Below are positions 45,754-54,580 of a DNA stretch of 64,000 bases, piece after piece. A program made the position numbers and the translations under genes. Under the pieces are notes generated by a model. That model ran no database searches. It was given only the letters and a program-made list of their open reading frames with translations, and was not told where the DNA came from. Source of the DNA: Histomonas meleagridis. Lineage: Eukaryota > Parabasalia > Tritrichomonadida > Dientamoebidae. The stretch lies in contig WSYJ01000130.1 of assembly GCA_020186115.1 (NCBI GenBank), forward strand, positions 62,001 to 126,000, given 5' to 3'. Position 1 is the first letter of the stretch; the number at the start of each line of letters is the position of its first letter.

Positions 45754-46453
45754 ATGCGAAGAAATTGGGATGAAAAAGAAGATAAAATTTTAAAAGATTT
45801 GATTCAAATTCATGGGAAACAATGGAATTTAATTTCTCAACATCTTAAAACTCGAACACCTTCACAAATCGCAGCACGTTGGGAAAAATGTTTAAATCCG
45901 ATGATTATTAAAGGACCTTTTACGAAAGAAGAAGATGAAATTATAAAAAATTATGTAAACAAAAAATGGGCCACGAAGTTGGCCTCAAATTACATCACTG
46001 TTACCAAATCGAAGTTCGAAACAATGTCGTGAACGTTGGTTAAATCATTTAGATCCAAATGTTATTAAAAGTCCTTGGACACAAGAAGAAGATAATTTCA
46101 TCTTTGAACAATATAAAAAGTTTGGAAGTAAATGGTCAAATATTGCCAAATTATTACCTGGACGAACTGATAATGCAATTAAAAACAGATGGAATTCTTC
46201 AATATCAAAAAGAATTTCGATTAATATTAATGGAAATGAAATTATTTTACCAGATAAAACAAAACGTAATTACAAAAATAAAAATAATAATAATAATAAA
46301 ACAAATGAAAATTTAAATTTAAATATGATTTCATTTAAACCTTTTGCACTTCAAAATAATTTAAAATCAAATCCCGCAATGGAAAAACCAACAATTATAT
46401 TAAATATAAATTCTCCAAATAATATTTCATCACAACAAACAGAAACAAAATAA
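45754..46453 (+). pseudogene. Three-repeat Myb protein, frameshifted (right copy)
   Basis: Identical start and repeats to 193-891, but A6 instead of A5 at about 45960-45967 shifts the frame in the second Myb repeat. The rest of the gene, to the stop at 46451-46453, is preserved in the shifted frame. Confidence 0.88.
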
Positions 46454-46599
46454 CTTTTACTTGATAATCAAATTCATTATTTTAAATTGTTTAATTCTTT
46501 ATTTGTTCTTTTTATTAGTTAAATACCAAAAAATGTTTTTGATAAAAATATTAAGTTGGACTTAAATAATTTAAAATTTCAAATGCAGAAACAAATTGC

Positions 46600-46929
46600 A
46601 TTAGATTGATTAATTAATTAAAAAAAGTAGGATTGTACATATTAAATTAAACCATTTTCCATATTTTAGAACATTTTGTTTTAATTGTGGATGTTGAAAT
46701 TGAGATTAAATAACCTTTAATAATTAATTAATAAATATCAAATCCATTAATATATCATCGAAAGATACTTATAGCTTATGAGTGATCATTTTTCTAAATT
46801 GGACAGAAAATGCTTCTTGCGCTATAAAAATTAACTTATTAAAAATTGAATGCTTTTCCATCCTCCAAAAGTCCATTTCACATGACATTTACATCAAATT
46901 TATAAGAAAAAGTGGGCAAACCGTCTGCT
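46600..46929. other. Single-copy intergenic, promoter of ARPC1
   Basis: First sequence outside the inverted repeat. AT-rich; no gene before the ARPC1 initiator. Confidence 0.4.
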
Positions 46930-46935
46930 TCACTT
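46930..46935 (+). promoter_or_regulatory. Initiator TCACTT of ARPC1
   Basis: Matches the trichomonad core promoter TCA-Y-W-W with the +1 A at 46932, seven bases before the ATG. The very short leader is typical and decides the start codon. Confidence 0.7.
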
Positions 46936-46938
46936 GCA

Positions 46939-48021
46939 ATGGCTTATTCCCTTGATTTCTGCGATGCACCAATCTCATGCCATGCCTGGAACAAGGATGG
47001 AACAATGGTTGCTCTTTGCCCAAACACTTCTGACCTTTTAATTTATAAGGTTAATGGAAAGACAACAGAACTCGTTTATACTCTCAAAGAACATACTCAA
47101 CTAATCAGCAGCTGCGACTGGAATCCAGTTGACGACTCAATTGTTACATGCTCTCATGATCGTAATGCTTATGTTTGGAAGCTTTCCGATGATAAGAAAG
47201 AATGGAAGAAACAATTGGTTCTTTTGAAGTTAGATAGAGCTGCAACATTCGTTAGATGGTCACCAGATGGTACAAAGTTTGTCTGTGCCACAGGATCCAA
47301 GAAATTACGTGTTTGCCAATACGATGCAGCACAAAATTGGTGGCAATCAAGAACATATGATCACAAGCACCCAACATCACTCACAGTTGACTTCATGCCA
47401 GATGGTGAACATGTTATTTGCTCTTGCACTGATCGTCATATGACATATTTCACAACTGATGACAAAGAAGCTAAGAAGGCAAGCGGCGGCGGAAAGAAAT
47501 TAGAGTATGCACTTCAAACTTACTCATGCCAAGGATGGTGCAACGCAACAGCAAGATCTCCAGATGGTGAATGGATTGCTTTTACTTCACAAGATTCATA
47601 CATTAGATTCGTCAAAGCCAGCGAAATCGACCAAAAAGATGCTCCTGTTAGACAACACAATATCAATGGTCTTCCATTACTTTCACTTTGCTTCATCAGC
47701 AACACAGCTTTAGTTGGCGGTGGCTTCGATTGCGCTCCACGTCTTTTCGTTTTGGAAGGAGATGATTGGACCGATCTTGGATTAATTGATATCCCAGAAA
47801 TCCGTGAAAAGGCATCTGGTGCTGCATCAAGTGGATTTGCATCAAAGGCTGCTGCTTTCGGTGGAAAGGCTGTAACTAAAAGCGAAGGAATTCATAACAA
47901 CATAATTCTTGGAATCCGCGTTGTTAAAGATCAGTTCACAACATGTTCAAATGACGGTAAGCTTGGTATCTGGCCATTTGCAGCACTCAAGAACCACTTC
48001 AAAGGCAAGAATCTCTTCTGA
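46939..48021 (+). CDS. ARPC1: Arp2/3 complex subunit 1 (ARPC1/p40)
   Basis: A 360-residue WD40 protein, the beta-propeller subunit of the Arp2/3 complex that nucleates branched actin filaments. Near the N-terminus, APISCHAWNKDGT matches the family's highly conserved PISCHAWN-D motif. The order of blades (LKEHTQLISSCDW, VTCSHDRNAYVW, RAATFVRWSPDG, WSPDG/RSPDGEW, LCFISNTALVGGGFDC, FTTCSNDGKLGIW) follows human ARPC1, and length is close to the usual ~370. A longer frame from GTG 46912 is not credible; ATG 46939 with its adjacent initiator is. Codon use is more GC-rich than in its neighbours, as for a highly expressed gene. Confidence 0.96.
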   Translation: MAYSLDFCDAPISCHAWNKDGTMVALCPNTSDLLIYKVNGKTTELVYTLKEHTQLISSCDWNPVDDSIVTCSHDRNAYVWKLSDDKKEWKKQLVLLKLDRAATFVRWSPDGTKFVCATGSKKLRVCQYDAAQNWWQSRTYDHKHPTSLTVDFMPDGEHVICSCTDRHMTYFTTDDKEAKKASGGGKKLEYALQTYSCQGWCNATARSPDGEWIAFTSQDSYIRFVKASEIDQKDAPVRQHNINGLPLLSLCFISNTALVGGGFDCAPRLFVLEGDDWTDLGLIDIPEIREKASGAASSGFASKAAAFGGKAVTKSEGIHNNIILGIRVVKDQFTTCSNDGKLGIWPFAALKNHFKGKNLF

Positions 48022-48296
48022 GTAAATGATATCATCAGAACAAACCTTGTGAAATATTTTGTTAGTATTTTTGAATGGAAATTCATCGTCAAATTTAACC
48101 ACACTTGTTTTTGTAAACATAAAAATGTTATTCAGTTATATGGTATTGATTTGGTAATATTCTTATTCCAAACATACGATGGTAGGTAAGTTGTTGTTTG
48201 AACATAATGAAAAAAAGATTCTTTGAATTCAATAATCGATTTTTTATTGAGATGCAACTCTTTTTTTTAATGAAATCTCCTCGCAAATAACGTTTG
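48022..48296. other. Intergenic between ARPC1 and ANK5
   Basis: Convergent 3' ends. No feature recognised. Confidence 0.4.
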
Positions 48297-49827
48297 TTAA
48301 TTTTTATCAAGTTTCTTTTTAATTAAATCAATTATTTCTGTGTGGCCTTTCTCTGATGCATAGGTAAGTGCTGTTTTAAATAACATAAATAATTTGCGAG
48401 TATTGTTTTGAATTTCTAAAATATTAAAATAAAATTTAAATAAAACAAATAAATATTTTTAGCATTAATATCAATTCCTTCTTGTTCAAGAAGCAATTTA
48501 ACTATTTCTGTATAACCTTTTTCAGCTGCTATCATAAGTGCTGTTTGAAATAATTTAAATAATTTCCAAATATTATTTTGAAATAAAAATTTAATTTTTA
48601 AATAAACTTGAAGTAAAATAAATAAATATCATTAGCATTAATATCAATTCCTTTTTGATCTAAAATATATTTAACAAGTTCAATATTTTGAACCTTTAGT
48701 GAAAATAATAAAATATTTTTCGGAATTGGATTTTCTTTAAGAAAATATTTAACAAGATAAAGATTTCCAAGTTCTGCTGCTTTATTAATAATATATTCAT
48801 TAATTTTTAATCCGTTATCTAATAAAAACGCAAAAATTTCAAAATTCCAAACACAAATGCATATCAATGCCAAATCCTCTAATCGATCCATTTCCACGAT
48901 ATTATTATCATGAAGATAATGAAAGATCTCATTTCGATGGAGTAACACTGCTGTTTCATATGCATAATCAAATGATGCATGATTTTGTACACATAAATGA
49001 ATTATTTCTAAGTTTCCACCTGCAACCGAATATTTACCTATGTTTTCTAATTTTGCATTATTCATAAGTAAATATTTAAAACATTTAACTGCAGAAAAAA
49101 ATGCTGCATAATCAATTAATGAAACATCTTCTAGATTAACAAAAAAACATCTTTCATAAATTGATGGTTCAATCTTTTGATTAAAATCAAAATTTGCTTG
49201 TGATGATATTTCTTGAAGTTTTTCGATTTCATCATTACGAATTATTTTAGCAATTTCACTTGGGTTATGCCCTTCTTTAATATATTGTTTATGAAGTTCC
49301 CAATCATTCTTCGAAAGTGCTTCATAGTTATTAAATATTTGTTGAAAATCACATTTGTTCTTTTGCTTTTCAATTTCTTCTTTGGTCATATAATGTACAA
49401 AAAAAGGATTTGAACTGTTTTCCAATATTTTTGGATCAAGAATATTTCTTTCAATCATTTTTAGAAAAAGATAATTTGAATCTTGGGTTTCATTACGAAA
49501 AAATTCATAAAAAACTTCAGAAATTTTTGGTTTGATCTTTTTAGTTTCTTGAAATGTATCAATTTCTTTCATAAAATCAAACCATATATCAAAATCATTA
49601 ATTGAAACACTGCTGTAAAAATAGATAAATTGAGTTATTACTTGGTTAAAAGAATATGGATAATTGTAATCAAACATGGCAATAATTGATTGTAATGATT
49701 GCGAAAAGTTATCTTTATTTAACCCAAATATAATGCGTTGAATTGATTCAATAAGTTCGAATTCATTTAGTTTTGGCTTTGTGTTTTCATTAGAATTGCT
49801 TGGGTTTGTTGTTACAGTAATTTCCAT
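48297..49827 (-). CDS. Ankyrin protein ANK5 with two extra cassettes
   Basis: Single-copy, with an intact first block. I choose ATG 49827 (MEITVTTNPSN) because TCACAT sits ten bases upstream; the open frame reaches 49878. The core motifs are present (SIYERCFFVNLEDVSLIDYA, AFFSAVKCFKYLLMNN, YSVAGGNLEIIHLCVQNH). The block ends in GIDINAN. An 86 nt spacer (stop at its 11th codon) leads to a full cassette TALMIAAEKGYTEIVKLLLE, then an 83 nt spacer leads to a last cassette TALTYASEKGHTEIIDLI with a KKKLDKN tail and stop at 48297-48299. As plain DNA the product would stop at 48598. Confidence 0.75.
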
Positions 49828-49930
49828 GAAAATGTGAAAGAACGTTAATTTCATACAAATTTTGTTGTGAAAACGCATTCACTTTTTAAATGCATATATG
49901 GACATTTGAAAATTTTTGCTGTTTTTTCCC
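49828..49930. promoter_or_regulatory. Compact divergent promoter of ANK5 / ANK6
   Basis: Only ~100 bases separate the two ATGs. Minus-strand TCACAT (49832-49837) fits the initiator for ANK5. For ANK6 the nearest plus-strand match is TCACTT at about 49879-49884. Confidence 0.5.
49832..49837 (-). promoter_or_regulatory. Initiator-like TCACAT of ANK5
   Basis: Fits TCA-Y-W-W; the +1 A would leave a leader of about eight bases before the ATG at 49827. Confidence 0.55.
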
Positions 49931-52449
49931 ATGGGAAGCAATCAAAGTTATGCAGCAACAAAATATAAAGGAAATTTTCAGGCACTTCAAGAGATTGAAC
50001 AAATAATTTCTAATGTAAATGATGAAAATATTAATCAATCTGTAGAATCTTCTTTATTTTATTATTCTAAAGAGTTTCCATTTTCATATAATTTTATTAT
50101 ATGTAGTATTTTATATTTATGTTTTGAATTAAAACATTGTAATAGATTATTCTTTGAGTATTTGAAAAAGCTTAAAACAAAGGAAATCGAAATATATAAC
50201 AATCCAAATATCATAAAAATTTTACCACAATTTTTAATTAATATAAAAACCCAAGAAGCATATTATCTTCTCAATGTAATGATTGAAAATAATATGACTG
50301 ATCCACAGATTGTTCAAACCCAGAAGAATCCATATTTTGCGCCATATATTATGTTAAATGAAAGATATATACGTTTTTTGTTTAATATGAATGGAATTAA
50401 TGATAATTATGAAGAACTTTCAAAAAATGATTGGGAACTTCATAAAAAACTGATTGAGGAAGGAGTAAATCCATTAAAAATTGCAAAAATAATTCGAAAG
50501 GATGAAATAGAAAAACTTCAAGAAATATCATCAGAAACAAACTTCGATTTTAATCAAACAATTCCAAAATCGCTTTATGAAAGCTGTTCATTTATTAATC
50601 ATAAAAATGTTACATTAATTGATTATGCAGCTTTTTTTGGATCAATTAAATGTTTTAAATATTTATTAATGAATGGTGCTAATATTAAATATACAGGCGA
50701 ATATGCTGTTGCAAGTGGAAACGAAGAAATCATTCATTTATGTGAACAAAATCATTCATCTTTTTATTATTCATATGATGCAGCGATTAGATTTCATAGA
50801 AATGATATATTTAAGTATCTTTATGAAAATAACATGGAAAAAATTCATAGTTTAGAAGAATTAGGAAAGAAATGTGTTTTATATCATAACTATGAAATTC
50901 TTTCATATTTAGAAAAAGAAGGAATGAAAATTAATGAATCACTTATCATTAAATCTATTGAGACAGGAAATATATTTATCTTACAATATTTCCTTGCAAA
51001 AAATCCACACACCATAAAGTTAACAGAAATTAAAACATTTTCTGGGAATAAAGAAATTTTTTACTTCCTTATTAATAATAAATGTATTGATTATACTCAT
51101 GTTTTTTAGTCATATTCAAAATTTGTTAAAACAATTTAATGATTTAAAAAAATATTCGAAATATATTAATAATTTTTCAAAATGCATTTTTAAATGCGTC
51201 TCGTTTAGGATACACTGAAATTGTGGAATTAATTCTTGAGCAAAATCGAATTGATGTCAATGTTAAAGATATTATTTTGTATTATTTAAATTCTTTTAAA
51301 ATAATTTTATAATAAATAATAATATATGGAAATTATTTTATATATTTTTTTCAGCACTTATTTTAGCATCATCAAGTAACTACACTGATATTGTTAAATT
51401 ACTTCTTAACCAAGAAAGAATTGATTTCAATGAAAAAGATATTTAATATTATTTTAAAAAAGTTTCTATTATTGATAAAATATTTTAAAATAATATTGGG
51501 AAATTATTTACAATTTTTAATACAGCACTTATATTTGAATCTTTACATGGTAATACTGAAATTGTTCAAATGCTTCTTAAAAAAGAAGGAATTGATTTTA
51601 ATGCCAAAAGAATTTTTTTGTTTCTTTTTGTATATAATTATTTCAATTAATATTACTCAATATTTTTTGGAAACTCTTCAAAGTATAATGGACACCACTT
51701 ATCATTGCATCTTTAAATGGGTACACTGATATTGTTAAGTTACTTCTTGAAAAAAAAGGGATTGATATCAATGCTAAAGATAATTGTTTAATACATTTGA
51801 AATATATTTTGATAAAATAATATCTCATAATAATATTTGGTAATTATTCAAGATATTTAATACGGCGCTCATCGAAGCATCTTTAAATGGACATTTTGAA
51901 ATTGTTAAAGCCCTTCTTGAACATAAAGAAGTTGATATCAATGCCAAAAAGATTTGTGTATTTTGTTTAACATTTATTTCAAAAATTTAATATTTTAAAT
52001 TAATATTTGGAAATTATTCAAATTATTTAATACAGCACTCATAAGTGCTTCTTTAAATGGACATATAAAAATAGTTAAAATGCTCCTTAAACATAAAGGA
52101 ATTGATATCAATGTAAAAAATTTTTGAACATTTTATTTAACATTTTTTTGAACAATTTAATAATTGAAAATATGATTTGGAAATTATTAAAAACTTTTAA
52201 TACTGCACTTATAACAGTTGCTCGAACAGGCCATCTTGAATTAGCAAAGTTACTTCTTGAGCAAAAAGGAATTGATATTAATGCAAAAGATGGTCATATA
52301 TTTGATTTAACATTAATTTATATAATTTTGGATTTCAAAATAATGTTTGGAAATCAATTAAATTATTCAAAACAGCAATTTCAAATGCAGAACAAAAGGG
52401 TCACAGTAAAATTGTTAAATTAATTCTTGAACATGAAGAAAATAAATAA
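49931..52449 (+). CDS. Ankyrin protein ANK6 with eight-unit cassette array
   Basis: Single-copy. The first ATG is 49931 (MGSNQSYAATK), which fits the N-myristoylation pattern MGxxxS. The first block runs to 51109 and contains the family core (SLYESCSFINHK, TLIDYAAFFGSIKCFKYLLM, YAVASGNEEIIHLCEQNHSS). Eight further ankyrin cassettes follow, ending TAISNAEQKGHSKIVKLILE, then HEENK-stop at 52447-52449. Spacers are about 80, 83, 84, 83, 83, 83, 83 and 83 nt. The cassettes differ in sequence (NGHFEIVKALLEHKEVDIN, TGHLELAKLLLEQKGIDIN) with synonymous changes such as ACA/ACT/ACG, indicating age and selection on the protein. Plain translation would stop at 51109. Confidence 0.75.
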
Positions 52450-52482
52450 CAAACTTTATTTGATATTGTTCTAACTTAATTA

Positions 52483-52863
52483 ATGAATGCACTTTTTAAA
52501 AAATGGACGTTAAAAACAAAAATGGACAGAACAGAGAGCGAGCTTATAAAAATTAATCAATACAGAAAGAAAAAACATTTAGTACTTGATCGAGAAAAGT
52601 GGGTGATTCAGCCTGAGTGTCAACAACCAGACACAACAAACTTTCACTTTATTAATTATGATCCAGATTTAGGACCAATTGATTTGTCGAACTTAAGCTT
52701 TAAAGTTGATCCGAAGAAAGATACTGCCATCGTTTCGATTCCTCTTTCGTTTACAGAGAAATCAAGAACAAAGTTAGTAGCACACGATGACCTAACAAAA
52801 GGCTTTGATGTTCAAGCTTATATGAGACCTCACAGTACGTCCTCATTTCCACAAAAGAAATAG
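52483..52863 (+). CDS. Unknown protein, 126 aa
   Basis: Starts MNALFKKWTLKTKMDRTESE (an inner ATG gives 113 residues). Soluble, charged, basic N-terminus and a middle with FINYDPDLGPIDLSNLSFKV. No family recognised. It lies only 33 bases after the ANK6 stop and 75 bases before the next gene, all on the same strand; trichomonad genes are usually transcribed singly, so this compactness need not mean an operon. Confidence 0.6.
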   Translation: MNALFKKWTLKTKMDRTESELIKINQYRKKKHLVLDREKWVIQPECQQPDTTNFHFINYDPDLGPIDLSNLSFKVDPKKDTAIVSIPLSFTEKSRTKLVAHDDLTKGFDVQAYMRPHSTSSFPQKK

Positions 52864-52938
52864 ACTATTTTTTGTAAATTTAATTAAAACCCTCGTTTTT
52901 TCATGTGACATTTCATAGCAAAAACAAAAATCTTTAAA

Positions 52939-53247
52939 ATGTTCATCGAAGATACTCAAAATAGCGATCAACAGGATAACCCGCATAAAACTATTCGTGT
53001 TTTCATTAGAGATCGCTCTTTTGATGTAAATATTGCTGATGGGTCACAAACCATCGATTGGCTTGCAGACGTTGTTTTATTTATGTATAAAAGAAATCAA
53101 TTCGAAAAATTAAATTGCCGTGGCGTTAAGCACAATGGCGTGATGTTAAATATGAAGGAAACAATTTCTTCACAAATTTCTAATGATGACGGTGTCTATA
53201 TTTTACTAGAAGGTGATGAAGATGTTGATTATATGTTTGGTGATTAA
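52939..53247 (+). CDS. Unknown small protein, 102 aa, possibly ubiquitin-like fold
   Basis: MFIEDTQNSDQQ start. The body reads as alternating strands and one helix (TIRVFIRDRSFDVNIADGSQ, WLADVVLFMYKRN, VYILLEGDEDV), which could be a beta-grasp/ubiquitin-like fold. There is no diglycine end; it finishes DVDYMFGD. Composition is normal for a real gene. Family not identified. Confidence 0.6.
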   Translation: MFIEDTQNSDQQDNPHKTIRVFIRDRSFDVNIADGSQTIDWLADVVLFMYKRNQFEKLNCRGVKHNGVMLNMKETISSQISNDDGVYILLEGDEDVDYMFGD

Positions 53248-53481
53248 TTATCTCTAAGTTAACTCAAAAAAATTTATTCAAAAAATACAAATACATTTCC
53301 AACCAACAATAATCATATATTAAATATACGATTTTTGTAACTTATACCTTAAGGTAAAAAGTGATATACCAGTGTCCAATTCAGAAAAATGAATTTACAA
53401 AAATCATCAATTGATAACAAATCCATATTTGCATCTTAATTTCCCACAAAATCAAATAAACGAGATTTAAAATTTATTTAA

Positions 53482-54468
53482 TTATTTTTGAGGTATGTTT
53501 TGATCAAAAAATTCTTGCCATGACATATATTCATTTCCTTCATCATCTATTAAATAAGGTTTGCTTGTGTCTTCATTTACATTATTGTATACATTTTTTT
53601 CGTTTTGATATGATCCGAATGAAAAACAATTAATTTCAAGTGATTTAATAACTGAATCTTGAAGTTCTGCAACATCTGAGAAGAAAAGTTTATTTTTTGC
53701 TTCTTCTGGGCAATTTAAGAAATGACCAACTTTACGAAGTGCTGTTTTTGCAGGTCCAAACAATGCTAAAAATGCACAGAATTGTATGTAATCGATTTGT
53801 TTGTTTTTTTGTGGATCGAAAAAGAAAGTTAAAGTTTCATTTGCATTCGAAGTTGTTTGATTTGGTAACTTAAAAATTTCAACTGCTTTGTGGATAAACT
53901 TATTCGCGTCAACTGTTGATTCATATGGAAAATGTTTTTTCCATATTAAATATGATTTCTTCCAAAATTTTTGAGTTTCTTCATTTGATATTCCTCCAAT
54001 TTGAAATAACGGTTGTTCTTTCATTAACTCTAAATATTTAGTGAACTCGTATATTGCTATTTCTTTCTTTTCATCCATCATATTTGCAAAATCATTTACT
54101 TCATGTATTCCATTTAACCACGCATTCTTAACAACTTTATCTATTTCAATAATTGGATGCTTTTTCTTTTTTGGTCTTTTTGATTTTCTAATTTGTGATC
54201 TTTGACTTTTAGTATATTTAGATAATTCTTTTCTTTCTTCTAATTGTTTCTCATAAATTTTAGTGTTTCTTTCATTTATTTCAAGAAAGCTTTTTGTATT
54301 ATTATATTTTTTATCTCCTTCATCGTTATCTTCGAAATGAATATAATATGTTGTGTCTCTAATTTTTCTGATTTGAGCTTTCCAAAGATCTGTTTCATTC
54401 TCGTCTATAACATATATTTCTTCACCCTTTCTAAATTGATGTTTTTCGGGTTTAATACTTATAGACAT
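53482..54468 (-). CDS. Tudor/chromo-barrel-like plus EF-hand-like protein, 328 aa
   Basis: The N-terminal ~65 residues (FRKGEEIYVIDENETDLWKA ... YYIHFEDNDEG) have the pattern of a Tudor-knot or chromo-barrel, domains that bind modified histone tails or other peptides. A basic stretch (SKRPKKKKHP) could be a nuclear signal. Residues ~110-250 are helical with one degenerate EF-hand-like loop (FDPQKNKQIDYIQFCAFL). The C-terminal part ends YMSWQEFFDQNI. I cannot name the family; a chromatin-linked role is inference from the N-terminal domain and basic stretch. Confidence 0.65.
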   Translation of the reverse strand: MSISIKPEKHQFRKGEEIYVIDENETDLWKAQIRKIRDTTYYIHFEDNDEGDKKYNNTKSFLEINERNTKIYEKQLEERKELSKYTKSQRSQIRKSKRPKKKKHPIIEIDKVVKNAWLNGIHEVNDFANMMDEKKEIAIYEFTKYLELMKEQPLFQIGGISNEETQKFWKKSYLIWKKHFPYESTVDANKFIHKAVEIFKLPNQTTSNANETLTFFFDPQKNKQIDYIQFCAFLALFGPAKTALRKVGHFLNCPEEAKNKLFFSDVAELQDSVIKSLEINCFSFGSYQNEKNVYNNVNEDTSKPYLIDDEGNEYMSWQEFFDQNIPQK

Positions 54469-54580
54469 TAATTTTTAAAGAGCGGTATAATTTTTAATGT
54501 TAAAATATGTCATTTCGCTCCTATAAAAAATTAAAAATAATATGACGTTTTTAATTTCTTTCAATTGATGAAAAATTGAT

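Larger units (their letters stand above)
26887..46599. repeat. Right arm of the ~19.7 kb inverted repeat
   Basis: Mirror image of 35-19731. The inner edge lies within codon 17/18 of the coiled-coil gene. The outer edge is around 46599, after which the sequence differs from the left flank. This arm carries more one-base indels than the left, especially between about 27100 and 33300, many outside homopolymers. Confidence 0.95.

Noticed and set aside
35-46599. The palindrome as a missed-adapter (hairpin read) artefact
   Set aside because: Such artefacts have no long unique loop and no real sequence differences between arms; here there is a 7.2 kb loop, deletions and tandem-repeat differences. 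Misjoined haplotypes remain possible and are noted in the findings.
46912-46938. GTG start nine codons upstream in ARPC1, and TTG starts for ANK1, ANK6 and the mariner frame
   Set aside because: Nuclear genes of this lineage start with ATG; for ARPC1 and ANK1 an initiator element lies between the non-ATG codon and the ATG chosen.
48376-48458. Ankyrin spacers as ordinary GT-AG introns
   Set aside because: No constant GT position exists across spacers, at least one spacer has no usable GT and another has no AG, and the ACAG at the cassette edge varies as coding sequence.
52119-52201. One programmed -1 frameshift per spacer linking all cassettes into one protein
   Set aside because: The 3n+2 length would fit, but several spacers have stops in both relevant frames (for example 3n stops at the third codon here, and stops within 6-18 bases of the next cassette in others), so no single shift point works throughout.
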